From assembly GCA_015493505.1 (NCBI GenBank), contig WGDA01000049.1, positions 1-43,626 on the forward strand: 43,626 bases of DNA, written 5' to 3'. The notes below the pieces were generated by a model that searched no databases, was not told the origin of the DNA, and worked only from the letters and a program-made list of their open reading frames with translations. The DNA is from Pseudomonadota bacterium (lineage in GTDB: Bacteria > Desulfobacterota > S145-22). Positions within the stretch are counted from its first letter, which is position 1, and each line of letters opens with the position of its first letter. A program made the translations under genes and the position numbers. Of this stretch, positions 9,592 to 18,790 are shown piece by piece.

Positions 9592-10479
9592 GTGGTGAAA
9601 AAGGGAGTCACCCTGGCCATTGGGGCGTACCTGCTCTGGGGGTTGTTCCCCCTATACTGGAAACAGCTCGAAATCGTTCCGGCGCGTGAAATCGTGGCGC
9701 ACCGGATTGTCTGGTCGCTGGTTTTTCTCGCCATCGTGCTGGCCGTGGGACGCCGCCTCGCCGGCGCCATCCGAATGGCGCGAAGCCCGAAGATCCTGCT
9801 GATTTACGGGTGCTCTGCTGCCCTCCTCTTCATCAACTGGCTGACCTATGTCTGGGCGGTCAATTCAGGGTATATCGTGGATGCCAGCCTGGGTTATTTC
9901 ATCAATCCCCTGGTCAGCGTTTTCCTGGGCGTCATCTTTTTTCGGGAGCGCCTTCGCATTGGTCAATGGGCGGCCATCGCCCTGGCCGCGATCGGGGTGG
10001 CAGACCTGACCCTTCAGTACGGCTCCCTGCCCTGGATCGGGCTCGTTCTCGCCTTTTCATTCGGCACGTATGGCCTGATTAAAAAGGGCGCGCCGCTTGA
10101 GGCCCTGGAAAGCCAGTCCATCGAAATGCTGCTGCTGTCGTTTCCGGCGGCGGCCTACCTCATCGACCTGCAGGTCCGTCACGTGGCTGCTTTCGGGCAC
10201 GCGGGGGCGGGCATAACACTGCTGCTGATTCTTGGGGGCGCCGTAACGGCCATCCCTCTCCTCATGTTTTCAGCTGCGGCGAGGCGCATTCCCCTGTCCA
10301 TGATCGGTATCCTTCAGTACCTCGCCCCGACCATCCAGTTTTCCATCGGGGTCTGGGTGTATGGCGAGGCCTTTCCCCGGGCCAAGCTGGTGGGGTACGT
10401 GTTCGTCTGGTCCGCGCTGGCTGTTTATACCATTGAGGGCCTGACGCGCAAGCGGAGCGCCCGCGCGTCCACCGTGTGA
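9592..10479 (+). CDS. rarD: EamA-family transporter RarD
   Basis: KKGVTLAIGAYLLWGLFPLYWKQLEIVPAREIVAHRIVWS is RarD-typical; multiple TM segments. GTG start at 9592/9595 preceded by gggaggg. Confidence 0.92.
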   Translation: MVKKGVTLAIGAYLLWGLFPLYWKQLEIVPAREIVAHRIVWSLVFLAIVLAVGRRLAGAIRMARSPKILLIYGCSAALLFINWLTYVWAVNSGYIVDASLGYFINPLVSVFLGVIFFRERLRIGQWAAIALAAIGVADLTLQYGSLPWIGLVLAFSFGTYGLIKKGAPLEALESQSIEMLLLSFPAAAYLIDLQVRHVAAFGHAGAGITLLLILGGAVTAIPLLMFSAAARRIPLSMIGILQYLAPTIQFSIGVWVYGEAFPRAKLVGYVFVWSALAVYTIEGLTRKRSARASTV

Positions 10480-10542
10480 CGGGGCTGCGCAAATCCCTGT
10501 GAATTTGTTGACATATCCAGGCGTTTCAAGTAGACATCGAAT

Positions 10543-12108
10543 GTGACCTCCTCGGAGCATCGAAAGATTTTGCGCGCCACCTTCGTCGTGGGTGGCGGAA
10601 CCTTTATCAGCCGCGTCTTCGGATATATTCGAGACATGGTGGTCGCGTCTTTTTTTGGGACAGGCGTGGCCGCCGATGCCTTTTTTGTCGCCTTTCGCCT
10701 CCCCAACCTCCTGAGGCGTCTTATCGGGGAGGGGTCCATGACCGTCTCTTTCATCCCGGTTTTTACCGATTACCTGAAGAAGGGGGACAAAAAAGAGGCG
10801 GAGCGCTTCCTGACAAGCTGTCTCTCCCTGCTTGTCTGCCTGCTTTTGATGGTGGCTGCAGCGGGAGTGCTTCTGGCGCCATGGCTGGTCAGGCTGATCG
10901 CGCCGGGGTTCATTGCATACCCCGAAAAATTCTCTCTGACCGTTTCCCTGACACGGGTCGTTTTTCCCTATATCTTTTTTATCAGCCTCGTGGCATTCAG
11001 CATGGGGGTGCTGAATTCGTACCGGGTTTTTTTCCCGCCCGCCTTTTCCCCCGTTCTCCTGAATATCTCCATGATTGGGAGCGTCCTGTTGCTGTATCAT
11101 TTTTTCCATCCGCCCATTTACGCGCTCGCCGTCGGGGTGCTGATTGGCGGGGGGCTGCAACTTGGGTTCCAGATCCCTTTCCTGGCGCGGCAGGGGTTCC
11201 CCTTCCGCTTCGCGTGGAACCCGCGCCATCCCGGCCTGAAACGGGTCATGGCGCTCATGGGCCCTTCCATTATCGGTATCGCGGTCTATCAGATCACGGT
11301 TTTCATCAACACCCTGCTGGCGTCCTTTCTCCCCTCGGGGAGTGTGTCGTATCTCTATTACGCGGACCGGCTGATGCAGTTCCCTCTGGGGATTTTCGCC
11401 ATTGCCATGGGAACGGCGGCCCTCCCGAGCTTTTCCTCCCTCTCCGGGGAAGACCCGGGCCCCCTTGGCGAGGCCGTCGGCTTTACGCTGAGGACGATCC
11501 TGATGATTTCCATCCCGGCCTCCGTGGGCCTGATCCTCCTCAGGGAGCCGATTATCGGGGTCCTTTTCCAGCGGGGGGCCTTCACGGTCCACTCCCGGGT
11601 GGCGACCGCGCAGGCGTTGCTGGGATACGCCGTGGGCCTGTTCGCGGTTTCCGGCGTGCGCGTGGTGGTGCCGGGGTTTTACGCCCTGAAGGACGCCAAG
11701 ACCCCGGTCCGGGTGGCCATCGCCGCCCTGATTGCCAATGTGGGCCTGGGCGTTCTCCTGATGTTCCCGCTGAAACACCTGGGACTGGCGCTGGCCACGT
11801 CGCTTTCGTCCATCCTTAACCTGGTCATTCTGGTAATCATTTTAAGCAAACGGCTGCGTTCGATGCGGTGGGGCGTCATCAGAAAGAGCCTTGCGGAAGT
11901 TCTTCTCGCTTCGGCGGTGATGGCGCTTTTTCTATTCGGCCTCCAGCGGTGGCACCCTATTTTAAGTGTCAGAGACTTTTTCCCGCGCCTCATGTATCTT
12001 TTCCTGGATCTGGTGGTGGCGGGCGCCCTTTACCTGGTGACCCTGAAGGTGCTTAAAAACGCCGAGCTGAACCACATGCTCGCCGCCGTGAAAAGACGAA
12101 AGGGGTGA
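10543..12108 (+). CDS. murJ: Lipid II flippase MurJ (MviN)
   Basis: GGTFISRVFGYIRDMVVASFFGTGVAADAFFVAFRLPNLLRRLIGEGSMTVSFIPVF is the MviN/MurJ signature; polytopic. Confidence 0.96.
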   Translation: MTSSEHRKILRATFVVGGGTFISRVFGYIRDMVVASFFGTGVAADAFFVAFRLPNLLRRLIGEGSMTVSFIPVFTDYLKKGDKKEAERFLTSCLSLLVCLLLMVAAAGVLLAPWLVRLIAPGFIAYPEKFSLTVSLTRVVFPYIFFISLVAFSMGVLNSYRVFFPPAFSPVLLNISMIGSVLLLYHFFHPPIYALAVGVLIGGGLQLGFQIPFLARQGFPFRFAWNPRHPGLKRVMALMGPSIIGIAVYQITVFINTLLASFLPSGSVSYLYYADRLMQFPLGIFAIAMGTAALPSFSSLSGEDPGPLGEAVGFTLRTILMISIPASVGLILLREPIIGVLFQRGAFTVHSRVATAQALLGYAVGLFAVSGVRVVVPGFYALKDAKTPVRVAIAALIANVGLGVLLMFPLKHLGLALATSLSSILNLVILVIILSKRLRSMRWGVIRKSLAEVLLASAVMALFLFGLQRWHPILSVRDFFPRLMYLFLDLVVAGALYLVTLKVLKNAELNHMLAAVKRRKG

Positions 12109-12112
12109 TAAG

Positions 12113-12997
12113 ATGAAGATGATAACCCGTCATGTGGGGTTTATCTCCGGCCCCGTCAATGTGGGGGTCATTCGTTGGGAGAATGAGGCAGTTCTGGTGG
12201 ACACGGGGCTGGACGACGCCTCCGCCAAGAAGATTATCGCGGCCGCACGGGAGGCCGGTTTTTCCATCGTGGGGATTCTGAACACCCACGCGCACGCGGA
12301 CCACTATGGGGGAAACGCCCGCATCCGCAAGGTTTATAAGGACCTGAAATTCATCTACGCGCCGGCCATTGAAGAGACCATTATCCGGCATCCCATCCTT
12401 GAGCCGGTGTATCTGTTTGGGGCCAACCCCATTGCCCAGCTCAAGGGAAAATTCCTGATGGGAAAGGCCTCGCCAGCGGAGCCGTTGCCCGCCCCGGTCA
12501 TCCCGTTCGGCGATCTGAATATCCAGGTGGTTTCCCTCCCGGGTCATTCCATCAATCAGGTTGGATACGCGTGTGAGGGGGTCTTCTTCTGCGCGGACGC
12601 CATTTTCCCGGAGGGCATCGTGGAGAAGTACGGGCTTCTGTACTGCTTTGACGTGGAGGCACAGCGCAAGACCTTAAACATGATGAAAAACCTCACGACT
12701 TACAAGATGATCGTCCCCTGCCACGCGCGGCCCCGGCAGAATATCTCTCTTCTCGTTGAGGAGAACCTCAGCCACATTCAGGAGATTTCGGAAGCGGTGT
12801 TCGCCCTGACAGGGGCGCCAAAAACTTCCGAGGCCCTGACCGCGCTGCTGTGCGCGCAGAGACAGATCCCCATGAAATCAATTTGGCAGTACCACCTGCA
12901 CCACAACACGGTCAAGGCCTATCTGGCGGCCCTTTTGAAGGCGGAGGCCGTTTCCGTTTTCGTGGAGAAAGAGACCCTCGTCTGGGTTCGGAAATAG
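12113..12997 (+). CDS. MBL-fold metallo-hydrolase
   Basis: THAHADHYGG metal motif, LPGHSINQVGY, FFCADAIFP. Confidence 0.92.
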   Translation: MKMITRHVGFISGPVNVGVIRWENEAVLVDTGLDDASAKKIIAAAREAGFSIVGILNTHAHADHYGGNARIRKVYKDLKFIYAPAIEETIIRHPILEPVYLFGANPIAQLKGKFLMGKASPAEPLPAPVIPFGDLNIQVVSLPGHSINQVGYACEGVFFCADAIFPEGIVEKYGLLYCFDVEAQRKTLNMMKNLTTYKMIVPCHARPRQNISLLVEENLSHIQEISEAVFALTGAPKTSEALTALLCAQRQIPMKSIWQYHLHHNTVKAYLAALLKAEAVSVFVEKETLVWVRK

Positions 12998-13076
12998 GCT
13001 GGTTTGCAACGGGGTGTTCTCCTGCCGCGTCCAGGGCGGGAAAAAATGGGGGGAATCCCTAAATTGCTCCGCGAAA

Positions 13077-16000
13077 TTAGTCCTTCAAGGCTTCACGTAT
13101 CATGCTTGACAGTTGCGCGAGGGTATAGGGTTTTTGAAGGAACAGAATATCCTGATCGAGAAACCCCTCCCCGTTGAACTGGTCTTTCATGTAACCCGAT
13201 GTGTAGAGGACGCGAAGATGGGGGGCGCGATCTTTCAGCCGCTTCACCAGCTCGGTCCCGTTCAGCCCCGGCATGACGAGGTCGGTGACGACCAGATCGA
13301 TTTCTTCCCCCTTTTCCTCGAAAAGCTTCAGCGCCTCCAGCCCGTTGGATGCGGTAAAGACCGTATATCCCAGGCTTTTCAGGGCCTCAGAGGCTATCTC
13401 ACACAGCTCGACGACATCCTCCACGAAGAGGATGGTTTTGCTGGTGCTTGCGGGGCGCGCTTTGGAAGAAACACCCTTGTCGTTCTTCTCCGGCGACTTT
13501 TTGGATACGCGCCAGTAGATTTTGAAGGTCGCGCCCTTTTGGGGTTCGCTGTCTATCGTGATATAGCCGCCATTCTGTTCCACGATCCCAAAAACCGTCG
13601 AAAGTCCCAGGCCGGTTCCCTCACCCGTCTTCTTCGTGGTAAAAAAGGGTTCGAAAACCCTGGCCTTTGTTTCCTCGTCCATGCCGACCCCCGTGTCACT
13701 GATGATAACGGTGACGTATTCCCCTCGGGTCGCTCCATAGTGCGTGGTGACGAAGGCCTCGTCGATCTTGGCCCTTCCCGTCTCGATGATGATCTCTTTC
13801 TCCCCGGCCTTTCGGGAAGCCGCCCGGATCGCGTCCCGCGCATTGATCACCAGGTTCATGAGGACCTGTTCAATCTGGCCCGGGTCAGCCTCGATAGAGG
13901 GCAATCCAGGAGTGAGGTTCAGTGTGAGGGTTATGTCCTCAGGGAGGAGGCGCAGAAACATCTTTCCCAGAGACGACACTGTCTCATTGATATCGATGGG
14001 TTTGGGTCTGGCAACCTGTTTTCGGCTGAAGGCGAGAAGCTGGCTGACGAGGTTTTCCGCCTTTTTGGCCGCGGACAGAATGGCGGAAAACTCATGATAT
14101 CCCGGGGCATCCTTGTCAATCTTTTGAAGGCCCAGCTCGCAGTAGCCGGTCATAACACCCAGCAGGTTGTTGAAATCATGGGCGATCCCCCCGGCGAGGG
14201 TTCCCACGGCCTCCATTCTCTGGGAGTGAAGGAACTGTTCTTCGAGGGTCTTTTCCCGGGTGATGTCCTGCTTCACGGCGGCATAGTGGGTGATCGTCCC
14301 ATCCTTGTCCCGAATGGGAAAGATAACCGCCCTTTCGTAATAAATCTCCCCATTCTTTCTCTTGTTGACGAAGGTTCCTTCCCACGTCTTTCCAGTGGTG
14401 ATCGTGTCCCAGAGGGCCTTATAAAACTTCCTATCATGCCTGCCGCTTTGAAGGATTTGCGGGTTTTTCTCTCTGACCTCCGCGAAGGTATATCCCGTGG
14501 TCCTTTCGAAGGCGGGGTTGACATAAACAATGTTCCCCCGAAGGTCCGTGATCAGCATCGCCTGGCTTGCCTGCTGGATGACTGTGGCGAGGCGGGTCAG
14601 CTCCGCCCGTGCCTCGCGCTCCCGTTCTTCCAGCTCCTTTTCACGGGTCACGTCCCGCACAATCGCCAGAATCTCTTCCTTTCCCTTGGAAACCACGCGG
14701 CATTCAAACTGTCGATCAACCCCCTTGATGGGCAACGCGTAGGAAAAGGTAGTGCGCTCGCCCGTCTCAAAGACCTCCGTCAGATGGGAAAGAAAGAGCT
14801 GGGCGATTTCTGCGGGAAAGACCTCGGCAACCTTCCTTCCAATAAAATCCTCCGGCGGGAGATAGAGGAGGTCCTTTTCCCTGGTATGACAGGTGAGGAA
14901 TCGTCCCTCACGATCCAGGGTGAAGATGAAATCGGGGATGGCTTCCAGGATTGCCCGGCTGGTCTCTTCGCTCTTGCGAAGTTTTTCCTCCATTTCCCGC
15001 ATCCGGGTAATGTCCCGGCCGATGATTACGAGCCCTTTCCGGGAGCCATCCGGGTTAAACAGGGGAACCTTATAGATATCATAGACCCGTGAGGAGCCTT
15101 CCGGGGTTGGGATGATCTCTATGGAACGGTTGGTGATCCCCGTTTGCCACGCCGTTTCATCCGTGCGGTAGCAGGTTTCGAAGGACTGGCGGAAAATGGG
15201 GTGGGCCTCCTCGGCCAGCTCCAAGTCTGCTTTTCCCTGGTAAGCCACGTCGGTAAGGCGAAAAAGCTCCAGGTCCGCCCGGTTGGCCAGGAGCCAGCGC
15301 CCTTCCCCATCCTTGAAACAGATGATGTCGGGAGAGGCATCGATGAGGGTGGCAAGGCGTTCTTTCTCCTCCTCCAGGGACGTCCAGGCCGCTTCCACCT
15401 CCGTGGTTTCCTGGTATACGCCAAGGATACCATGAACTTCCCCTGTCGCATCCAGGATAGGAGTCAGATGGAGAAACCCTGACACCTTCCTCCCGTCTTT
15501 CGTTTGCAGGGACTCGTGCTCGCGGCTACCCTTTTTTTTCGCCATGACCTCTAAATCCTTCCGGTGGAAGCGGGTGCCGTAGGGATCTGGCCAGCATTCT
15601 TTCGCGGTCTTGCCAAGGATTGCCTCCGCGGGGAGTCCGGCGAGGCGGAGATAGGGCTGGTTGACGTAGCGATAGATTCCCTGTCGATCCTTGTAAAACA
15701 TGGGGAGGGGCATGGCGTCCCAGAGGGTACGAACGAGCTGGTCCGCTTTCAGGGTCTCGCTTTCCAGTTCCTTCCGCTGGGAGATATCATCGAGGAACAC
15801 GGCGATTGCTGGGCGACCGCGGAAGGAAATCTTGACGCCTGTCACCTCGGCGTAAAAGACCTCTCCATCCACGCGCACCAGTTTCTCTTCCACGCGGGGG
15901 AGGTAGGTGTCGGTCGAGGCCGCGATGGCAAGCCTCTCTTTGACGATTTCAATGGAATCCGGATGGATAAACTCAAAGATTTTTCGCCCGATGATCTTTC

Positions 16001-16172
16001 CCAGATCCCTGGCACGGAAGAGATTTATCAGCGCATCATTCGCGTAGAGGATTTCTCCCTCCCGGTGAATCACGATGGGCGAGGGAAGCCGGTCAAGCCA
16101 TTTCAGCAAATGGCTCCAGTCTCCTTCGGGGAGGGCGTGCGATCTGTCCATCAATGGCCTCTTGAAAGCCAC
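13077..16172 (-). CDS. Multi-PAS hybrid sensor histidine kinase with C-terminal receiver domain, paralogous to 3909-6962
   Basis: Several PAS/PAC segments, GGIAHDFNNLLGVMTGY H-box, NLVINARDAI, DTGVGM, GTGLGLSTV, REC (ILFVEDVVELCEIA...LVVTDLVMPGLNG). Confidence 0.94.
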   Translation of the reverse strand: MAFKRPLMDRSHALPEGDWSHLLKWLDRLPSPIVIHREGEILYANDALINLFRARDLGKIIGRKIFEFIHPDSIEIVKERLAIAASTDTYLPRVEEKLVRVDGEVFYAEVTGVKISFRGRPAIAVFLDDISQRKELESETLKADQLVRTLWDAMPLPMFYKDRQGIYRYVNQPYLRLAGLPAEAILGKTAKECWPDPYGTRFHRKDLEVMAKKKGSREHESLQTKDGRKVSGFLHLTPILDATGEVHGILGVYQETTEVEAAWTSLEEEKERLATLIDASPDIICFKDGEGRWLLANRADLELFRLTDVAYQGKADLELAEEAHPIFRQSFETCYRTDETAWQTGITNRSIEIIPTPEGSSRVYDIYKVPLFNPDGSRKGLVIIGRDITRMREMEEKLRKSEETSRAILEAIPDFIFTLDREGRFLTCHTREKDLLYLPPEDFIGRKVAEVFPAEIAQLFLSHLTEVFETGERTTFSYALPIKGVDRQFECRVVSKGKEEILAIVRDVTREKELEEREREARAELTRLATVIQQASQAMLITDLRGNIVYVNPAFERTTGYTFAEVREKNPQILQSGRHDRKFYKALWDTITTGKTWEGTFVNKRKNGEIYYERAVIFPIRDKDGTITHYAAVKQDITREKTLEEQFLHSQRMEAVGTLAGGIAHDFNNLLGVMTGYCELGLQKIDKDAPGYHEFSAILSAAKKAENLVSQLLAFSRKQVARPKPIDINETVSSLGKMFLRLLPEDITLTLNLTPGLPSIEADPGQIEQVLMNLVINARDAIRAASRKAGEKEIIIETGRAKIDEAFVTTHYGATRGEYVTVIISDTGVGMDEETKARVFEPFFTTKKTGEGTGLGLSTVFGIVEQNGGYITIDSEPQKGATFKIYWRVSKKSPEKNDKGVSSKARPASTSKTILFVEDVVELCEIASEALKSLGYTVFTASNGLEALKLFEEKGEEIDLVVTDLVMPGLNGTELVKRLKDRAPHLRVLYTSGYMKDQFNGEGFLDQDILFLQKPYTLAQLSSMIREALKD

Positions 16173-16462
16173 CCCTTTACGCCAAAAGGCGGGACGGAGG
16201 CAGCTTTTTTTCGATAATACTACTCTTGATTTCTTAGGGCGTCTCTTTTGACGCGATCCTTCTTTTTACTAATAAACATCAAGGGGTTTTCTGTCAAGAC
16301 GCCGTGTTGGAAGGCGAGAGCCGCGGGAACAACCTCAACCTTGAAGGGGATAACCGAGGTGGTAAAGTCCTTCCCGAGCGCGCTTCCGAAGATGTCAGCA
16401 GGCCACCCACTCTTGTACCGGTTGATCTCCCCAATGGAGTTCCAGGGCTCTCCTGACCTCCC

Positions 16463-17311
16463 TCACAACATCTCCTCCGTTACCACGCAGTTTCTCCCGG
16501 ATCCCTTGGCCTGATAAAGACACGCGTCGGCGCGTTTGATCAGGCTGTCCAGCGTGTCCCCCTTGTGATAGGACGAAACCCCCAGGCTGATCGTCACGGT
16601 AAAGGCGCGTCCATTGATCTTGAAACGGTGATGGGCGACCTGGGCCCGTATCCGTTCAGCCACGGAGGCGGCTCCCGCAAGAGCCGTGTGGGCGATCAAT
16701 ATCAGCAATTCCTCTCCCCCGTAGCGCACCGGTATGTCCACTTCCCGTATCTGCTGCCGTACAATTCTGGCAATCTCCTTCAGGACTCTGTCTCCCACGG
16801 GATGGCCATAGGTGTCGTTGACCTTCTTGAAGAGGTCAATATCGGCTATAAGGATAGATAACGGATAGCCATAACGCTTCGCCCTGTGTATCTCCCGCTT
16901 CCCCTCCATGGAGAGATAATGGCGGTTGAAGAGGCCTGTCAGCATGTCCCGTGTGGCCCTTTGATAATATTCATCCCTCTCCTGACTCAACTCCAGGTAA
17001 ACACGCTCCCGCTGAAGCAGCATGGTAAGGGGCTCCTCCAACTCCTCCAGGAAGGGGATTTTCTTGCCTGGTGGCCACGTCCCATCAATCAGCCAGAATC
17101 CCAGAACAACGCCATCGGCCCCTCTGAGAGGGACAGCCGTTACGGGGGCATCATGGAAGGGGGATATGTTGGGGATTTTTATCCCCTGGGGAAGGGAAAC
17201 AGGGCCTTCGCTTTCAAACAATTCATCGAAAGGGGTCATGCTACGCAATTCCTTCGTCTGAATCCCCAAAAATTGGGGCTCCAGTCTGCCGGGGGCGGTG
17301 TAGAGGAACAC
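16463..17311 (-). CDS. GGDEF-domain protein (diguanylate cyclase-like); probable C-terminal half of a frameshifted ODP-GGDEF gene
   Basis: DMLTGLFNRHYLS, DIDLFKKVNDTYGHPVGDRVL, RYGGEELLIL (GGEEL active-site variant). GTG start inside the upstream gene. Confidence 0.88.
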   Translation of the reverse strand: MFLYTAPGRLEPQFLGIQTKELRSMTPFDELFESEGPVSLPQGIKIPNISPFHDAPVTAVPLRGADGVVLGFWLIDGTWPPGKKIPFLEELEEPLTMLLQRERVYLELSQERDEYYQRATRDMLTGLFNRHYLSMEGKREIHRAKRYGYPLSILIADIDLFKKVNDTYGHPVGDRVLKEIARIVRQQIREVDIPVRYGGEELLILIAHTALAGAASVAERIRAQVAHHRFKINGRAFTVTISLGVSSYHKGDTLDSLIKRADACLYQAKGSGRNCVVTEEML

Positions 17312-18240
17312 CGGTCCCCATCATCCCAGGTAATCACCCTTGTCCTTTTCATCGTGGAAATCTCCTTGAGGAACCCCCACAATTGCTCCAGGGATTCACC
17401 AAAACGAATCCGCCGAAACAGGTTACGCAAAAGGGACCGGTACTGGCGGTTCAACCTCGAAAGATCATGAATGTTGTTTTTGTAAATGGGGAGGAGATAC
17501 AGTCCGCATTCCATTTCTTTCATGGCCGACATAATGGGATCAATCAGGTGAGGGGGAATGATGGACCCATGCTGAGGGGCAATCATTTGGAACTTGTATC
17601 GTTCCAATTCTTCCAGGCCAAACAGAAGGATATCCCTGGACGGCATGTAGTGTTCATGGAAAAGGCGTAGCCCCTCCAGGTAAGATTCATCTTGCGCGAA
17701 CAGTTGAAATTCTTCTGTAAAGGCACCGAACAAATCGGAGGAAAACAGGATTCCGCTCTGTTCATCGAACGTACAGATGCTTCCAGGGAAATGAAGATAC
17801 GGGGTAAAGATAAACTGGAGCTTTCTCCCCCCAGGCAGAATCAGCTCCCAGTCACGTTCATTGACCAGGTAAAATGGATAGGGCCAGTCATAATGTTTCA
17901 GGAGGGCTTGAGTCCGCCAGTGGCAAACGACTTCCCGATCCGCGCGCGGGGCTTCCTGATCAAGAAGTTCCACACAGGCCGTGATATCAGGGTCCTGATG
18001 GTGACAGACAAGATAGCGAATATCCTTCAGGTCAATCACCTTTTTCAGTTTTTCCCGGGTTGCCTGCCATGTCAGGTGGGACCCTGGGTCAATAAGGACG
18101 GAATCACGCCCGTGCCGAATCAGATAGACGTGACACTGAAACTTATCGTTTTTTATCTCATTCCCTACCCAATAAACCTCTGGGCCAATCTCAACCGGAC
18201 CCTTAATATCCAACGTCCTTTCGCTCACGTTAGTCATCAT
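17236..18240 (-). CDS. MBL-fold ODP-like (FprA-type diiron domain) protein; probable N-terminal half of a frameshifted ODP-GGDEF gene
   Basis: HHQDPD, YLHFPGSICTFDEQSGILFSSDLFG, IAPQHGS resemble flavodiiron/ODP metal-ligand motifs. The last ~24 residues (CSSTPPPADWSPNFWGFRRRNCVA) look out of frame. Confidence 0.82.
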   Translation of the reverse strand: MMTNVSERTLDIKGPVEIGPEVYWVGNEIKNDKFQCHVYLIRHGRDSVLIDPGSHLTWQATREKLKKVIDLKDIRYLVCHHQDPDITACVELLDQEAPRADREVVCHWRTQALLKHYDWPYPFYLVNERDWELILPGGRKLQFIFTPYLHFPGSICTFDEQSGILFSSDLFGAFTEEFQLFAQDESYLEGLRLFHEHYMPSRDILLFGLEELERYKFQMIAPQHGSIIPPHLIDPIMSAMKEMECGLYLLPIYKNNIHDLSRLNRQYRSLLRNLFRRIRFGESLEQLWGFLKEISTMKRTRVITWDDGDRCSSTPPPADWSPNFWGFRRRNCVA

Positions 18241-18623
18241 TGCCTGCCACCACCCTCAACCCTCTCGTTCGAAGGTTCCCACTTTTTAATCAGGGTATCT
18301 TATCCCCGCTTTCAATTCGTAAGCGCTCCAGATATTGGTGAAGAGGGCAAACCGTGAGAGAGGTCATGGTAAACCTTCATCCATCAAGAAAAAGAAGCGC
18401 TTGCGAGGACCTATCATCGCCTTACCCAAGGGAAAAGATACCAGATTTGCGCCTTCAAGGAAACAGCCCAAACTTGATGCCCTCGCAAAAAGTTCAATGA
18501 GAAGGCAGAGTAAAAAGCTTCAAGTTCAAGGAGCGGTGACTGGGGAGGCACGAGCATCCCCCGGATGATTGGCAATGGAAAGGAATTTACAGGGCATTCC
18601 TTTCCGCCTATACTATAAGATGA

Positions 18624-18767
18624 ATGAGCGCGGGAAAAAGGAGAGAAGGGGAAAAAGCGGAGATTGAAGAAGATGATATCAACAGGGCCATGGATTGGCT
18701 GGGGCCTTTTGAGGCGTTATTCAATCCCTCTACCCCTTTAATCCCCCAGGTCACGCTTGCTACATGA
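18624..18767 (+). CDS. Small ORF, 47 aa, immediately upstream of the carboxyltransferase gene
   Basis: MSAGKRREGEKAEIEEDDINRAMDWLGPFEALFNPSTPLIPQVTLAT*; not in the ORF track. Acidic/amphipathic and protein-like; SD weak. Confidence 0.4.
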   Translation: MSAGKRREGEKAEIEEDDINRAMDWLGPFEALFNPSTPLIPQVTLAT

Positions 18768-18790
18768 GTCCGCGATTAGGAGAACAAACC

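Noticed and set aside
10270-11778. 502-aa minus-strand ORF
   Set aside because: Antisense to murJ; His/Gly/Arg-rich shadow translation.
13113-15092. 659-aa plus-strand ORF
   Set aside because: Antisense shadow of the second hybrid histidine kinase; no recognisable domain.
16220-16465. Open frame continuing about 80 codons past the TGA stop of the GGDEF gene (GRSGEPWNSIGEINRYKSGWPADIFGSALGKDFTTSV...), considered as a second UGA-Sec readthrough
   Set aside because: No Cys-aligned family motif at the UGA and no recognisable homology after it; another frame (VREVRRALELHWGDQPVQEWVAC*) is equally protein-like. Probably non-coding or a gene remnant.
18335-18568. 77-aa Lys/Arg-rich ORF in the gap before the carboxyltransferase
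   Set aside because: Poor SD and low-complexity basic composition; could not be supported as coding.
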